From: a virus
Length of the DNA: 64,000 bases
IMG/VR virus record: IMGVR_UViG_3300033146_002435
Coordinates: 1 to 64,000 of that record
Strand: one strand, 5' to 3'
Positions 16,022-24,379 of the stretch are shown piece by piece. Position numbers and translations under genes: made by a program. Under the pieces are notes generated by a model. That model was not told the DNA's origin, did not search any database, and saw nothing but the letters and a program-made list of their open reading frames with translations. How positions within the stretch are numbered: the stretch's first letter is position 1; every line of letters starts with the position of its first letter.

Positions 16022-19000
16022 TTTTTCCTGTCCCTCTCTATCTCAAACAAGGCATCTTCTGATCCGGGGATTCCTTTCAGTTGGAATCCTGCGTCGAGCA
16101 TTTTCGTAACACTTAGCCTGACAAACTGCCCACGCTCAAGTCTCCCACCTTCCTCGGGCTGTTCGAATGGTGAGAAATCGTTTCCATCAGGATATTTCAC
16201 GAGTATCCGGGCAACCTTTGCTCCAATTCGGAAGTCAGCATCCGACATGATAATTCCAGAGCCTGTCCCTGACTGACGTGAATATGATCCTAGTTTACTG
16301 ATTGCGTCCTTCACTTTCAAGACAAAATAATAATCAGTGGGTAGCCCCTCAGCCTTTTTAAAGAAGTATTCTGATCCATTCGCCAGTTTTTCTCTCTCGG
16401 ATCGTATTGAAGTAAGGTCAAGAATCTCACCCATGAATACGTTCCAGTCGGAGCGACCGCCTTTTCCGTCGGAGCTTATCAGTTCCGCAAGTTCCTTCAT
16501 ACCAAAGTCTTCACCCTCATCCATGTGTTTACTCGCATCCGGGCCTTCATCCATGTAGGCATAAGCGGCAGCACACACTTTCGAGGCTTTCGGGAAGTTC
16601 CATGCTCTATCCGAAAACAAACTGGCGATCACCATATTCCCAAAAATAATCTTGGAAAGCCCTTCTTGCCTACGGGGCCCTCCTGTTGGAAATAGTTTAA
16701 CTGCAAGTTTATTTGCTTTATCGAGAGCTTTGATAAGCCTCTCATCGGTGATCCCGAGTACCATTTTAGCGATTGTGGCTCCGATTCTCTGGAGGATAGG
16801 TTTTCCGGACTTGAACTTATAAAATCTTTTGAAGTTTGCAGTGTACTGTTGACTCATTCTCTCATCAGCATAAACCATAATTGATCTCTGATAGGATGCC
16901 TGGTCAAGTGAATTTAATCCCAACTTCGGAGTATTGATCTTGAATGTGGAGCTTATTGTATTCGTCTCCATGCCCAGACTGGCCGTACCTCGTGTGAAGA
17001 CACTTCGGTCATACGAAAGCCTACATAGGGTATCCATGTCCTTCCTCGTGAATTTTACAGATCCATTAGAATCCTTTGAAAACTCATCTTTAAACTCATC
17101 AAGGAATATGGGGCATCCATTGCTCGCTTTACTAATGTGCATGAACAGGGAGAAGCATGAGAGTGCAAACAGCTTTATGTTCACTAGAGAGCTGTCGTTT
17201 TTTGGAAGTGACTCTGTTCCGTACCCGGATATAGGAATCAAAACCTCGTTATCGAGCGTCGTTTTACCCGTTTGTGCCTTACCAATGTGGAAAAGCAGGG
17301 GGAATGTGTGAACATTCGGGTTTGGCGTTTTGGATTTTAAATCAAAAAAACGAGGACGGAAGAAAGAAGCAACAAGCCAACCCATTGTGAGATACATAAT
17401 GTGCGGTGAATTGATGACTTGAATCAATTGTAATGCATGAATGGCTTCACGCATGTCCTCACGTTTACTTTTGTCATAGGGTTCGTAGGCTGTTAAGTGT
17501 TGTTTAAAGTAAGAATCATCGGAACCCTCAGAATAGGGTTGGTCACACATGGCGTTCCCCGTCTGAACCCAATTTTTATCTCGGCCGCCTTCATTATCAG
17601 CCCACACCCATTCACCTTTAAACTTGAATGCTCCGTGGGTGGCTCCGGTGCTTAGATAATGCGGTAAATTTTTCATACGATTTCCTACTATAAGCCTAAT
17701 TCCTTGCAGGGCTTTTTTTGATAGTGCGAATGGCGACCAAATATTCCCGCCAATCCCGTTTACTTTTTGAACGTGTTTTGTCAGTGCTTCCTCAGAAGTG
17801 AACTCAAGAAAGTCAAGACTGAGTTGCGGGGATTTCGTGTGGTCTGTGTACCTTATTTCACAATTAAATTGCTGATTCGGGACTCCGTCCTGGGATATGC
17901 CAACAGCCGTAGGTATAAAAATACCATTTGACTTCGCATCAAGTACCCATTCGCCCGTTGCTTTATCTAAAATACCCGTCTGGTACGCATTTTCCCACTC
18001 AATTACACCGCCCGTGGCCTGATTCGCAGTCCAATCGGGATTCTTATTCAACGGGCACGTTGCACAATAAGTTACGTCAACAAGATTCCTTGCTGCTCCG
18101 CAGGAAAATCTATACCCGCCCTCGGACACCTGATCGAAGTTACTTTTAAAGTGAGCCCACCGAATAGCCTCCGCGGGGTATGACTGGGACTGTATCGCTT
18201 TAATCCATGATTCTACATGTCTTTCAACCTGAGAATATGGATGGCCCATGTTCACAAAATACGTGCAGAGGATAAAAGACATGTGGTGGAAGTTTGCGGA
18301 TTTCGAAACAGCCGGGTGGTTATTCAGGATTTTGGAAATACAATCCGATTCGTTAAAGGACGCAGGGAGCAATTCTTTAAAATCTCTGTGCGTGAGTCCT
18401 ACGGATCGCCTGACTTTATCGGCACTGTATGACTCCTTAAACAATTTGGAAAGCATCGTATTGGTTTGAACACCATTGATCCTCGGAGCCTCCATTCTCG
18501 GGGACATAGCCATTTGTGCGTGCTTACTACTGTCTAAGTTACACAGCTCATCGTAAGACAAAGGAATCTTGTGCTTCCCATTAGACCGTTGAATGTTGGG
18601 TCGTCGCCACAATCGGCCCCATCCGGAGCTGTAAATGGACATATCGACGTACCCGGAGAACCCCATCTTCGTGACTACATTCTTATAAATGTAGGGAAGA
18701 CCCAGGTAGAATTGACTGCGATCCATTCCGAATAAAGCCTGATCCATCTCAATGTGGTAGCCTTTGCTTCCCGAGTAGTAGATCCTGATACCGTGCCCGG
18801 AAGGATCAAGACCAGCTTTCGTAACGAGATTGGAGAGTACCCTAACCGCAACTTCCCGAACCTCTTCAACACTGTTCAAACCCTTCTTTTTATTCGTGTC
18901 CAGATCGATCATGAACGCCCCACGGTATCTGTGGGGCACTCCTTTTTTCGGTAGACCTTCGACCCCATCAACTTCGATAGGATCGATCTCTAGGGCCGTC

Positions 19001-19092
19001 TTGAACATATATTCAGGTGTTAAATCAGCTTCGTTGTGAAAGGGCTCCCATGTACCGGGTTTCCCGTCGTAATCTTTTGATGCAAAGAACAT
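16018..19092 (-). CDS. primase-helicase: AEP-type primase fused to P-loop helicase domain
   Basis: The 1024-residue protein starts with an archaeo-eukaryotic primase domain: MIDLD (Asp63, Asp65), SGSKGYH (Ser107 to His113) and a third Asp at 150 followed by GRLWRRPN. Residues 270-350 hold Cys276, Cys331, Cys343 and Cys346 in a pattern like the PriL iron-sulphur domain. A P-loop ATPase follows with GKAQTGKT at 604-611 and CPIFLDEF at 660-667, suited to a superfamily 3-like or related ring helicase. It would both prime and unwind. It heads the helicase-MazG-GroES operon. Confidence 0.87.
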   Translation of the reverse strand: MFFASKDYDGKPGTWEPFHNEADLTPEYMFKTALEIDPIEVDGVEGLPKKGVPHRYRGAFMIDLDTNKKKGLNSVEEVREVAVRVLSNLVTKAGLDPSGHGIRIYYSGSKGYHIEMDQALFGMDRSQFYLGLPYIYKNVVTKMGFSGYVDMSIYSSGWGRLWRRPNIQRSNGKHKIPLSYDELCNLDSSKHAQMAMSPRMEAPRINGVQTNTMLSKLFKESYSADKVRRSVGLTHRDFKELLPASFNESDCISKILNNHPAVSKSANFHHMSFILCTYFVNMGHPYSQVERHVESWIKAIQSQSYPAEAIRWAHFKSNFDQVSEGGYRFSCGAARNLVDVTYCATCPLNKNPDWTANQATGGVIEWENAYQTGILDKATGEWVLDAKSNGIFIPTAVGISQDGVPNQQFNCEIRYTDHTKSPQLSLDFLEFTSEEALTKHVQKVNGIGGNIWSPFALSKKALQGIRLIVGNRMKNLPHYLSTGATHGAFKFKGEWVWADNEGGRDKNWVQTGNAMCDQPYSEGSDDSYFKQHLTAYEPYDKSKREDMREAIHALQLIQVINSPHIMYLTMGWLVASFFRPRFFDLKSKTPNPNVHTFPLLFHIGKAQTGKTTLDNEVLIPISGYGTESLPKNDSSLVNIKLFALSCFSLFMHISKASNGCPIFLDEFKDEFSKDSNGSVKFTRKDMDTLCRLSYDRSVFTRGTASLGMETNTISSTFKINTPKLGLNSLDQASYQRSIMVYADERMSQQYTANFKRFYKFKSGKPILQRIGATIAKMVLGITDERLIKALDKANKLAVKLFPTGGPRRQEGLSKIIFGNMVIASLFSDRAWNFPKASKVCAAAYAYMDEGPDASKHMDEGEDFGMKELAELISSDGKGGRSDWNVFMGEILDLTSIRSEREKLANGSEYFFKKAEGLPTDYYFVLKVKDAISKLGSYSRQSGTGSGIIMSDADFRIGAKVARILVKYPDGNDFSPFEQPEEGGRLERGQFVRLSVTKMLDAGFQLKGIPGSEDALFEIERDRKK

Positions 19093-19140
19093 GGTAAAAA
19101 ACCGCCTTTATATTTTATATGATTGGAAAGGTGAAACGGT

Positions 19141-20178
19141 TTAAATTTCGAAACTGAAGTCGTCGTCGCTTAACTCATCGAACTTTTCTACGTCGTCTTC
19201 TTTTGCTACTTTCTTTTTACTGGCAGATGGGCCTCCGCCACCCTCTAAAAAGGCTTCAAAGTCGGCATCATCATCGTCGAATTCGTCGTCAAGACTGTCC
19301 ATGTTGCTTTTCACATCATCGGGAATAGGCACTTCGTCAAAGCCATTTTGCCCTGCTTCCTCTCTGAGTTCTTTTGCAGTCTTATCTTTTTCGGATGCTT
19401 GATTGATATATCGAGCGTGTGCCTCTTTTTTCTTGAGCCAGGCATTGTATTCATCCACGGTCATGTCACGGGGTTGTTTGTCTGTCTGCCACGCTTCCCA
19501 CAACGCCTGTTCTTTAGGATCTACCTCTGTCTGCTCTGTGGGCATGGTGTAATGGCCTACTCCAGGCCCCTTGGGTTCCTCGTCTTCACCCTCGAAACCC
19601 TCGAAGTCTTCGTCTGCATCAGGCTCTGGGGGGAGGTTCATGTTGCTTTGCGATGCCTCTTCTTCGGCTTTTTTCCGGGCAGCCTCTTCTTCAGCTTTCT
19701 GCTTTTTGACAAGCTCTCTGGCCTTTTTCCGGGCATCCGCACGTTCTTTTTTCTTTTTCGCCTTGGCTTCCGCTTCTGCTTTTGCTTCTGCTTCTGCCTT
19801 TGTTTCGGCTTTTAGTTGGGCAGCTTTTGCTTCTGCTTCTGCTTTTGCTTCTGCCTTTGTTTCGGCTTTTAGTTGGGCAGCTTTTGCTTCTGCTTCTGCC
19901 TTGGCTTTGGCCTTCTCCGCTGTGCGGGAGGCTAATTTGCTTTTAAGCTCTTTTGCTGCCTTCTCTCCCAACTCAGGTTTATCGTACCCATTTTCAAACA
20001 ACTTCATTACAGAAGGTGTTCCAAGAACTTCCTGCCCTTTCTCAACGTAAATAGGCTGTGGCTCACCGTTCACCTTCACCTGGCCATCGGCTTGGATCTC
20101 CATAGCCCACACACCACCGGAGAATAAAATCTGTGCAATTTCTTCTGGTTTCCCTATGATTGTTTTTAAATATCTCAT
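19141..20178 (-). CDS. Lys/Ala/Glu-rich coiled-coil protein, 345 aa
   Basis: GAGGG six bases upstream supports the start at 20178. A short folded N-terminus (about 75 residues) precedes a TolA-like Ala/Lys/Glu helix with two near-identical 18-residue units, repeated also at the DNA level. The C-terminal half is acidic and ends in repeated Asp/Glu clusters, like the acidic tails of DNA-replication proteins that contact partners. It lies directly upstream of the primase-helicase. A scaffold or loader role is possible, but no family is recognised. Confidence 0.68.
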   Translation of the reverse strand: MRYLKTIIGKPEEIAQILFSGGVWAMEIQADGQVKVNGEPQPIYVEKGQEVLGTPSVMKLFENGYDKPELGEKAAKELKSKLASRTAEKAKAKAEAEAKAAQLKAETKAEAKAEAEAKAAQLKAETKAEAEAKAEAEAKAKKKKERADARKKARELVKKQKAEEEAARKKAEEEASQSNMNLPPEPDADEDFEGFEGEDEEPKGPGVGHYTMPTEQTEVDPKEQALWEAWQTDKQPRDMTVDEYNAWLKKKEAHARYINQASEKDKTAKELREEAGQNGFDEVPIPDDVKSNMDSLDDEFDDDDADFEAFLEGGGGPSASKKKVAKEDDVEKFDELSDDDFSFEI

Positions 20179-20185
20179 GATTCCC

Positions 20186-20614
20186 TCACTTCTGTATAAT
20201 CTGGACTGATTTATGCCCGGCTGTGTCAAGTCCGCAGAGGACTTCACTTGTTATTGAATTAGCGTACTGTGACGTTCCATCGATCACCTCGACGAACCAA
20301 TCGGTCAACTCGCCTTTACGCTTTGTTATATCCACCGTGTAGTACGGTCTTGAGTTCGGGTGAACTCTTCGGATCATCAAGATCATGCAAGCACCCGTAA
20401 ACGCTCCAGACTCACAGGTCTGGACGGTTCCATCGGGTAACTCGTCGTAAAATCTAAATACAATTTGAGGTGTAAGTCTGCCCGCTGCCTTTGGAAAATA
20501 CGTCCCTGCGTATTTCTTTGGGTATTTCTTCGCTTCCTTGTGTCGGGATAACTCCCACAAGGTTTCTTTCGTAATGTTTGCGATCCCTTCAAAAATTTTC
20601 ATTCTGTTAAACAT
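20186..20614 (-). CDS. hypothetical protein, 142 aa
   Basis: GAGG six bases before ATG 20614 decides the start over ATGs at 20626 and 20602. The protein is mixed, with a basic N-terminal half (KKYPKKYAG) and a beta-rich middle with two Cys. The stop lies eight bases inside the start region of the next gene. No motif is recognised. It is the first gene of the leftward primase operon after a terminator. Confidence 0.65.
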   Translation of the reverse strand: MFNRMKIFEGIANITKETLWELSRHKEAKKYPKKYAGTYFPKAAGRLTPQIVFRFYDELPDGTVQTCESGAFTGACMILMIRRVHPNSRPYYTVDITKRKGELTDWFVEVIDGTSQYANSITSEVLCGLDTAGHKSVQIIQK

Positions 20615-20644
20615 GGTGTACCTCATTTTTTATGTAGCTTACTT

Positions 20645-20679
20645 GAAAAACCCGGCTGACTCTTCAAGGGAAGAGAGCC
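20645..20679 (-). terminator. intrinsic terminator after the 3D-domain gene
   Basis: On the minus strand, GGCTCTCTTC and GAAGAG..AGCC pair around a CCTT loop, followed by GGGTTTTTC. It would end transcripts reading leftward from the 20841 gene. A second hairpin (arms GAACTCGGC and GCCGGGTTC, 20751-20778) stands upstream. The 226 bases between 20615 and 20840 hold no gene I can support, only these hairpins and a tandem 9-base repeat AACAATGAT. Confidence 0.65.
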
Positions 20680-20840
20680 TTTAGAAATAACGTCCCCGTA
20701 AAACGCTCGCCAACAATGATAACAATGATTAGAGCTTTTTGTTTTATGGTGAACTCGGCATGTTTGCGAGCCGGGTTCCCCGTTACGTTATTATTTTTGT
20801 GAATGAACACCCTTGTCCATCAGTCGGGTCTATCAGTGTA

Positions 20841-21428
20841 TCACAAATTAGATAATTCGTGATTTATTTTTGTGAGATTAACGACAACAGCCTGCTTTCT
20901 ACCAAACCGTTTTGCTAACCAAGTATTTTGGAAAAGTAGATCCACGTTGGACTTATACCGCTTATTCATTTGATCGTTTACAACCCGGAAAAAAACTTTT
21001 CCGTCCGGGGTTCTTATAAGAAGATGATCGCCTCGGGAGAACTCCCCTGATGCGATCATGTTCTGCGACACAGCCACCTGGCCATACACCGTAGGCCCAA
21101 AGGAAGACCATGAAGGATCTAGGTCGGTTTCGCAGGGCCGAAGGCTATAAGCGGAAACCTCAAGCCTTCTGGTGTACTTCTGATAGGCTGAGGCCACTGC
21201 GGAACGCTCTTTCTCCAGTTTCAGTGTGAGTTTTTTATTTTCGATCTGGAGCCTTCCGTTCTCCGCAATCAACTTGGATTCGTTTGAAATAATACTGAGA
21301 GCCTGCTTTCTTAAAACGTAGGTCGCTGTGGCGTAACCCAAGGTAAAGATAAACAGAATCAGAGGCAGGAAAAAAATGGAGGCCATCAGGCCGGGGGTCA
21401 ATTTTGGAAATAAATTCTTATTTTTCAT
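20841..21428 (-). CDS. membrane-anchored 3D-domain (double-psi barrel) wall protein
   Basis: A hydrophobic helix at residues 17-38 is followed by a coiled coil (45-85) and a 3D-type domain. That domain starts at VSAYS, with Asp102/Asp104, Asp152 (VND) and Asp163 (NVDLLF) giving the three-aspartate pattern, and ends in FGRKQAVV. The domain occurs in MltA-like transglycosylases and in wall-remodelling proteins, so the product probably acts on peptidoglycan from the membrane. AGGAAC eight bases upstream is the ribosome site. It lies far from the endolysin, in the early-type block. Confidence 0.65.
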   Translation of the reverse strand: MKNKNLFPKLTPGLMASIFFLPLILFIFTLGYATATYVLRKQALSIISNESKLIAENGRLQIENKKLTLKLEKERSAVASAYQKYTRRLEVSAYSLRPCETDLDPSWSSFGPTVYGQVAVSQNMIASGEFSRGDHLLIRTPDGKVFFRVVNDQMNKRYKSNVDLLFQNTWLAKRFGRKQAVVVNLTKINHELSNL

Positions 21429-21439
21429 TTTGGTGTTCC

Positions 21440-21688
21440 TTATTCGTTGAACTCTTCTAGTTCTTCAGCCGTTGCAAGTGATATGTAAATGGGTGTAAAC
21501 TCACCCACATAGGCACAATCTATGTTATGGTAAAAATACTCAACAGCATCCTCTCTACTCATGTCAGCACTTAACTTTTCAATTATGGCGTTCAAGTCGT
21601 AAACGAGAATGCTTTTTGAGGACACACCGATGATGCAGTCATCAAACCCATCGGCTTTTAACGTGGCATCATCCAGTGAAAAAGTCAT
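21440..21688 (-). CDS. hypothetical acidic protein, 82 aa
   Basis: The ATG overlaps the stop of the upstream gene (ATGA). The product is acidic, alpha/beta in appearance, and without signal or membrane segments. I do not recognise it. It is transcribed with the genes on either side from the 22.15 kb promoter. Confidence 0.65.
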   Translation of the reverse strand: MTFSLDDATLKADGFDDCIIGVSSKSILVYDLNAIIEKLSADMSREDAVEYFYHNIDCAYVGEFTPIYISLATAEELEEFNE

Positions 21689-22104
21689 GACTGTTTACCA
21701 AACTCGGGAGTAACCACGTTATCCTCGGGAGCTTCCTCGGAAATTTTTTCTTCCGGGGGTTCCTCTCCGGGAGCCTCGTTTGACTCCTCTTCTTCAATTG
21801 ATTCTATGTTTTTCTTGATGTCGTTTTGGATTTTTAATTGAGTTTCATCACTCAGTAAAATGTCGATGTCATTGGCCATTTGATAAGAAGGTGTTCCTGT
21901 TTTTGTCTGAAATAGTATAAAAGGTATTGCCCAAGCCTTCGCATCATCCCCCTTATCCATCTCCCGCAGAGGCATGAGATTCAGTATGAGCATCTTTGGG
22001 AATGGCCTTCTCACTCGCATTCTGTGCTTAAACCCGTACATGTAGAAGTCAACTGCTCTACTTTCTTTGGTTTGTTTTCTCTGTTTTCTCTGTTTTCCTT
22101 TCAT
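21685..22104 (-). CDS. hypothetical protein with basic head and acidic tail, 139 aa
   Basis: AGGAGGG seven bases upstream gives a very strong ribosome site, and a sigma-70 promoter lies 22 bases before the start region. The first 18 residues are Lys/Arg/Gln repeats, a central folded part follows, and from about residue 98 the chain is Glu/Pro-rich and probably disordered. The charge split suggests nucleic-acid contact at one end and a partner at the other. Family unknown. Confidence 0.68.
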   Translation of the reverse strand: MKGKQRKQRKQTKESRAVDFYMYGFKHRMRVRRPFPKMLILNLMPLREMDKGDDAKAWAIPFILFQTKTGTPSYQMANDIDILLSDETQLKIQNDIKKNIESIEEEESNEAPGEEPPEEKISEEAPEDNVVTPEFGKQS

Positions 22105-22125
22105 TTTATCCCTCCTGAGATTGCT

Positions 22126-22154
22126 ATTATGGACACTTCCGTGTTCCTTGTCAA
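22126..22154 (-). promoter_or_regulatory. sigma-70 promoter with partial operator
   Basis: On the minus strand TTGACA (22154-22149), 17 bases, then CATAAT (22131-22126). Within the spacer lies GACACT, nine bases, CTTGTC on the plus strand (22132-22152), a four-of-six match in the right arm to the operator seen at 13.5 and 34.2 kb. It drives 22104 and the genes to its left. Confidence 0.75.
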
Positions 22155-22160
22155 GTGCAT

Positions 22161-22847
22161 TTATAGTAAAGAATTCCGGGCCTTCACACGGGCTGCCTCT
22201 GCTTCAATGGCATCTACGTGCTTTTTAGCTTCGAGAGATACCGGATAATCCTGATAGATTACATCCAGACTGAATGCATTATCATCGGTCAATTCAATGG
22301 TGATATAAAGGTCGTAGGGTTTCATGTCCCATTGCCTCTTGAAGGCCACCATCCCGCTCGTTAATGCTGTGTACATGTCGGAGTCCCTGAATGTGTCATA
22401 TTTCCATTTCAAGGTGTCCTCGTGCGTTCCATATTTTGCATCCATGATACATGTGAGTTCGTCAAGGACTACAAGCTGATCTGCAAATGTACTTTTGCGA
22501 GGTGAAAGAATTGTGCCCCGGTATAATTCCCCTTTGAAAAAGGAGTAAAGGACTATGGCATCCTTCCAGATTGCCAGGTCACATTGTGAATAGGCCAAAG
22601 TGTGTGTTAAATCGTACCCATCATTTCTGTCTGTGTTATCAATCAACAGACTGAAGGATTCCGGGATGTTTCTCTTTACCTCCTCGGGAGAATCCCCGAA
22701 GGTGGACGTTAAGAACGTGCTTTCACCTAAGTCATCCGCTCGTCTTACTTGGTACTGCTTATATGCAGCACTTACTATTGTAATGACGACAGCGATGAAA
22801 AAAATAAAAACAAAACCGATAATAGCGTTTCGGATATAGCGGATCAT
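22161..22847 (-). CDS. membrane-anchored hypothetical protein, 228 aa
   Basis: A hydrophobic helix spans residues 6-30 with positive residues before it, so the rest is probably outside the cytoplasm. The soluble part is alpha/beta with two Cys and no catalytic motif I recognise. The start overlaps the stop of the upstream gene by four bases. Membrane location is well supported; function is unknown. Confidence 0.68.
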   Translation of the reverse strand: MIRYIRNAIIGFVFIFFIAVVITIVSAAYKQYQVRRADDLGESTFLTSTFGDSPEEVKRNIPESFSLLIDNTDRNDGYDLTHTLAYSQCDLAIWKDAIVLYSFFKGELYRGTILSPRKSTFADQLVVLDELTCIMDAKYGTHEDTLKWKYDTFRDSDMYTALTSGMVAFKRQWDMKPYDLYITIELTDDNAFSLDVIYQDYPVSLEAKKHVDAIEAEAARVKARNSLL

Positions 22848-23050
22848 GACTCCACCTTCTCAATTCGGATTTTAAATTCACTTTTCAAAAATCGGATTAC
22901 CGGCATCACGTCGTGTACCTGAAAGAATTCACCGTTCTTCATGTGAATGCAACCCGCAGATTTTTGGTCTTCAGGAAGAGCCTTCTCAATGCTCGAAATG
23001 TCATTTACGTTAAGAATTAGCCCGTCGGGTAACTGCATAAATTTGTCCAT
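22844..23050 (-). CDS. hypothetical protein, 68 aa
   Basis: GGAG lies seven bases before the ATG. The short protein has a beta-strand pattern (LILNVNDISSIEKA, then CIHMKNGEFFQV) typical of small phage proteins with a single beta sheet. The 5' leader has a CTCCGGG/CCCGGAG stem-loop and an A-rich stretch like other leaders of this block. Function unknown. Confidence 0.65.
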   Translation of the reverse strand: MDKFMQLPDGLILNVNDISSIEKALPEDQKSAGCIHMKNGEFFQVHDVMPVIRFLKSEFKIRIEKVES

Positions 23051-23077
23051 TTTTTATCTCCATTTTTTATCTTAGTG

Positions 23078-23117
23078 CTCCGGGTCGCCTGATCTCTTTT
23101 GATCCTGTGTCCCGGAG
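23078..23117 (-). promoter_or_regulatory. 5' leader stem-loop of the 23050 gene
   Basis: Arms CTCCGGG (23078-23084) and CCCGGAG (23111-23117) enclose 26 bases. On the minus strand it is followed by an AGATAAAAAATGGAG stretch leading to the start codon, the same order as in other leftward leaders at 24.3, 24.7, 27.6 and 32.9 kb. Confidence 0.55.
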
Positions 23118-23133
23118 TAGTTCACGGTTTATT

Positions 23134-23176
23134 GCGATGCCGATCGGGCAGCTTTTGATTTCCCGATCGGCATCGC
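23134..23176. repeat. perfect 15-bp inverted repeat
   Basis: GCGATGCCGATCGGG (23134-23148) and its exact complement (23162-23176) flank a 13-base loop, ten bases past the stop of the 23187 gene. The stem is very stable but has no T-run on either side, so it may be an RNA end-protecting or processing structure, or a weak terminator. Confidence 0.75.
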
Positions 23177-23186
23177 ATCGTCTATA

Positions 23187-24068
23187 CTACTGTTTGACTG
23201 CCATAATGACAACTGAAATCTTTCCATCCTTGGCTTCTGCCTTAAACTTGTTACCGTCTACCTGCCCGTACTCAATGCCGGAATTGAAATCTTTTATAAG
23301 ATCAAAGTAATCCTTCCGCAGGTGAGTCATGTCAGAAAAACCGTAGGATAACCGGGTAAGCATCCTGTCGCCTTTTTTACTAGGGAACGTGTCCACTACG
23401 TCATAATCCGGCTTTCCTTCGGTTAAAAAAGAACCGTCCACAGAAAAAATCTGATTGAATGTGCCCGAAATGTATGCATTGAAATGGTATGTTTTAAAAA
23501 GCATGGTCTCCTGATGGCTGTCATGGGCCAGGTATTGATGCACATTTCCCTCATAGGAGAATAACCCCATACCTTTAATGAGGAGAGGCAAGAAGTCCAG
23601 AGGCAGGGTGATGACCGGAGTATCCGTAAGCTGTTCGCAGAAATCTTTAATACGGACTGCTACGTGTGCGTTACTGTAAAAGAGATCACCTTTAATCAAA
23701 AAAATGAAATCTTTTACCATACTATTCCCATAAAACTGATCTTGATTCAATCGATTCAGCTTCTTAAAAAGTTTTGTTGCTCTGCTCGTGCTTTTCTCGT
23801 TGAACGTGGCAATAACGTGTGTATCCCCGATAGGTCTCAAGGTGTGGCACATAGTAAACGCAGGATATTTCATGGTTTCGTTTTCCGGTTTTGCGTTTCC
23901 TTTTTTCAGATCGGACATTCTCCAAACGCCTGCGTAGGGAAGAGAAGGCGAATAGATACGCACATAGTCAGGGTTCTCCGCTTTGTTTCTGGATCGTCCG
24001 GTCACTGTGTGCTTCTCTACCCGCATCACAGTCTGCGGTTTAATTGCCTGCATCATTTTCTTAAACAT
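23187..24068 (-). CDS. possible sliding-clamp-like protein, 293 aa
   Basis: AAGGAG seven bases upstream sets the start at 24068. The protein is built of repeated beta strands. KGDLFYSNAHVAVRI near residue 125-139 resembles the beta-clamp element ATDGHRLA, ITLPLDFLPLLIKG near 153 resembles a clamp helix-strand unit, GKPDYDVVDTFP resembles the 'G.YPD...P' strand, and the end DGKISVVIMAVKQ resembles the clamp C-terminus. This is a by-eye resemblance only. A processivity clamp would suit the family A polymerase here, but the protein may be unrelated. Confidence 0.4.
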   Translation of the reverse strand: MFKKMMQAIKPQTVMRVEKHTVTGRSRNKAENPDYVRIYSPSLPYAGVWRMSDLKKGNAKPENETMKYPAFTMCHTLRPIGDTHVIATFNEKSTSRATKLFKKLNRLNQDQFYGNSMVKDFIFLIKGDLFYSNAHVAVRIKDFCEQLTDTPVITLPLDFLPLLIKGMGLFSYEGNVHQYLAHDSHQETMLFKTYHFNAYISGTFNQIFSVDGSFLTEGKPDYDVVDTFPSKKGDRMLTRLSYGFSDMTHLRKDYFDLIKDFNSGIEYGQVDGNKFKAEAKDGKISVVIMAVKQ

Positions 24069-24288
24069 GACTGTCTCCTTCTGCGTTCTGAATTTTGAGC
24101 TCGTGAATGATCCGGCCAAGATTCTCGTCTTGGTTTAAGTTGAGCTCTTGCATCAGTACCCGGATTTCGTTTAACTGTTGTGCAGCTCGTTGTGTGTTCC
24201 TCATGGTGAAGAATACGAAAAAAGGAAGGGCAATAGTGACTGCCAGGTAGATAAAAAGCATAAATGATCCAAGGTCTTCTAAGGTCAT
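24061..24288 (-). CDS. small membrane protein, 75 aa
   Basis: AGGAG lies nine bases before the ATG. A hydrophobic helix at residues 8-29 is followed by a charged coiled-coil segment to the end. The stop overlaps the start of the 24068 gene. The plan resembles small phage membrane proteins that anchor partners or act in lysis control. No family is recognised. Confidence 0.68.
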   Translation of the reverse strand: MTLEDLGSFMLFIYLAVTIALPFFVFFTMRNTQRAAQQLNEIRVLMQELNLNQDENLGRIIHELKIQNAEGDSHV

Positions 24289-24378
24289 GATGTGTACTCC
24301 TATATTTTATTTCGGGTTGTGGCTCCTCCTCCCCGGTACTGTTAGTTGCAGCAGGAAGAGGAGGAACCGGGTTATCAT
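24289..24378 (-). repeat. repeated leader unit A (stem-loop plus ribosome site)
   Basis: About 90 bases nearly identical to 24677-24764. On the minus strand arms GGTTCCTCCTC and GAGGAGGAGCC form a stem, then ACAACCCGAAATAAAATAT leads to AGGAGTACAC and the start codon. Compared with unit B both arms are extended by the same insertion, so pairing is kept. Confidence 0.75.
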
Positions 24379-24379
24379 T

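Noticed and set aside
20745-20790. A tRNA-like hairpin group with GGTTC in the gap before the 20841 gene.
   Set aside because: The T-loop does not fit, and no acceptor, D or anticodon stems can be drawn.
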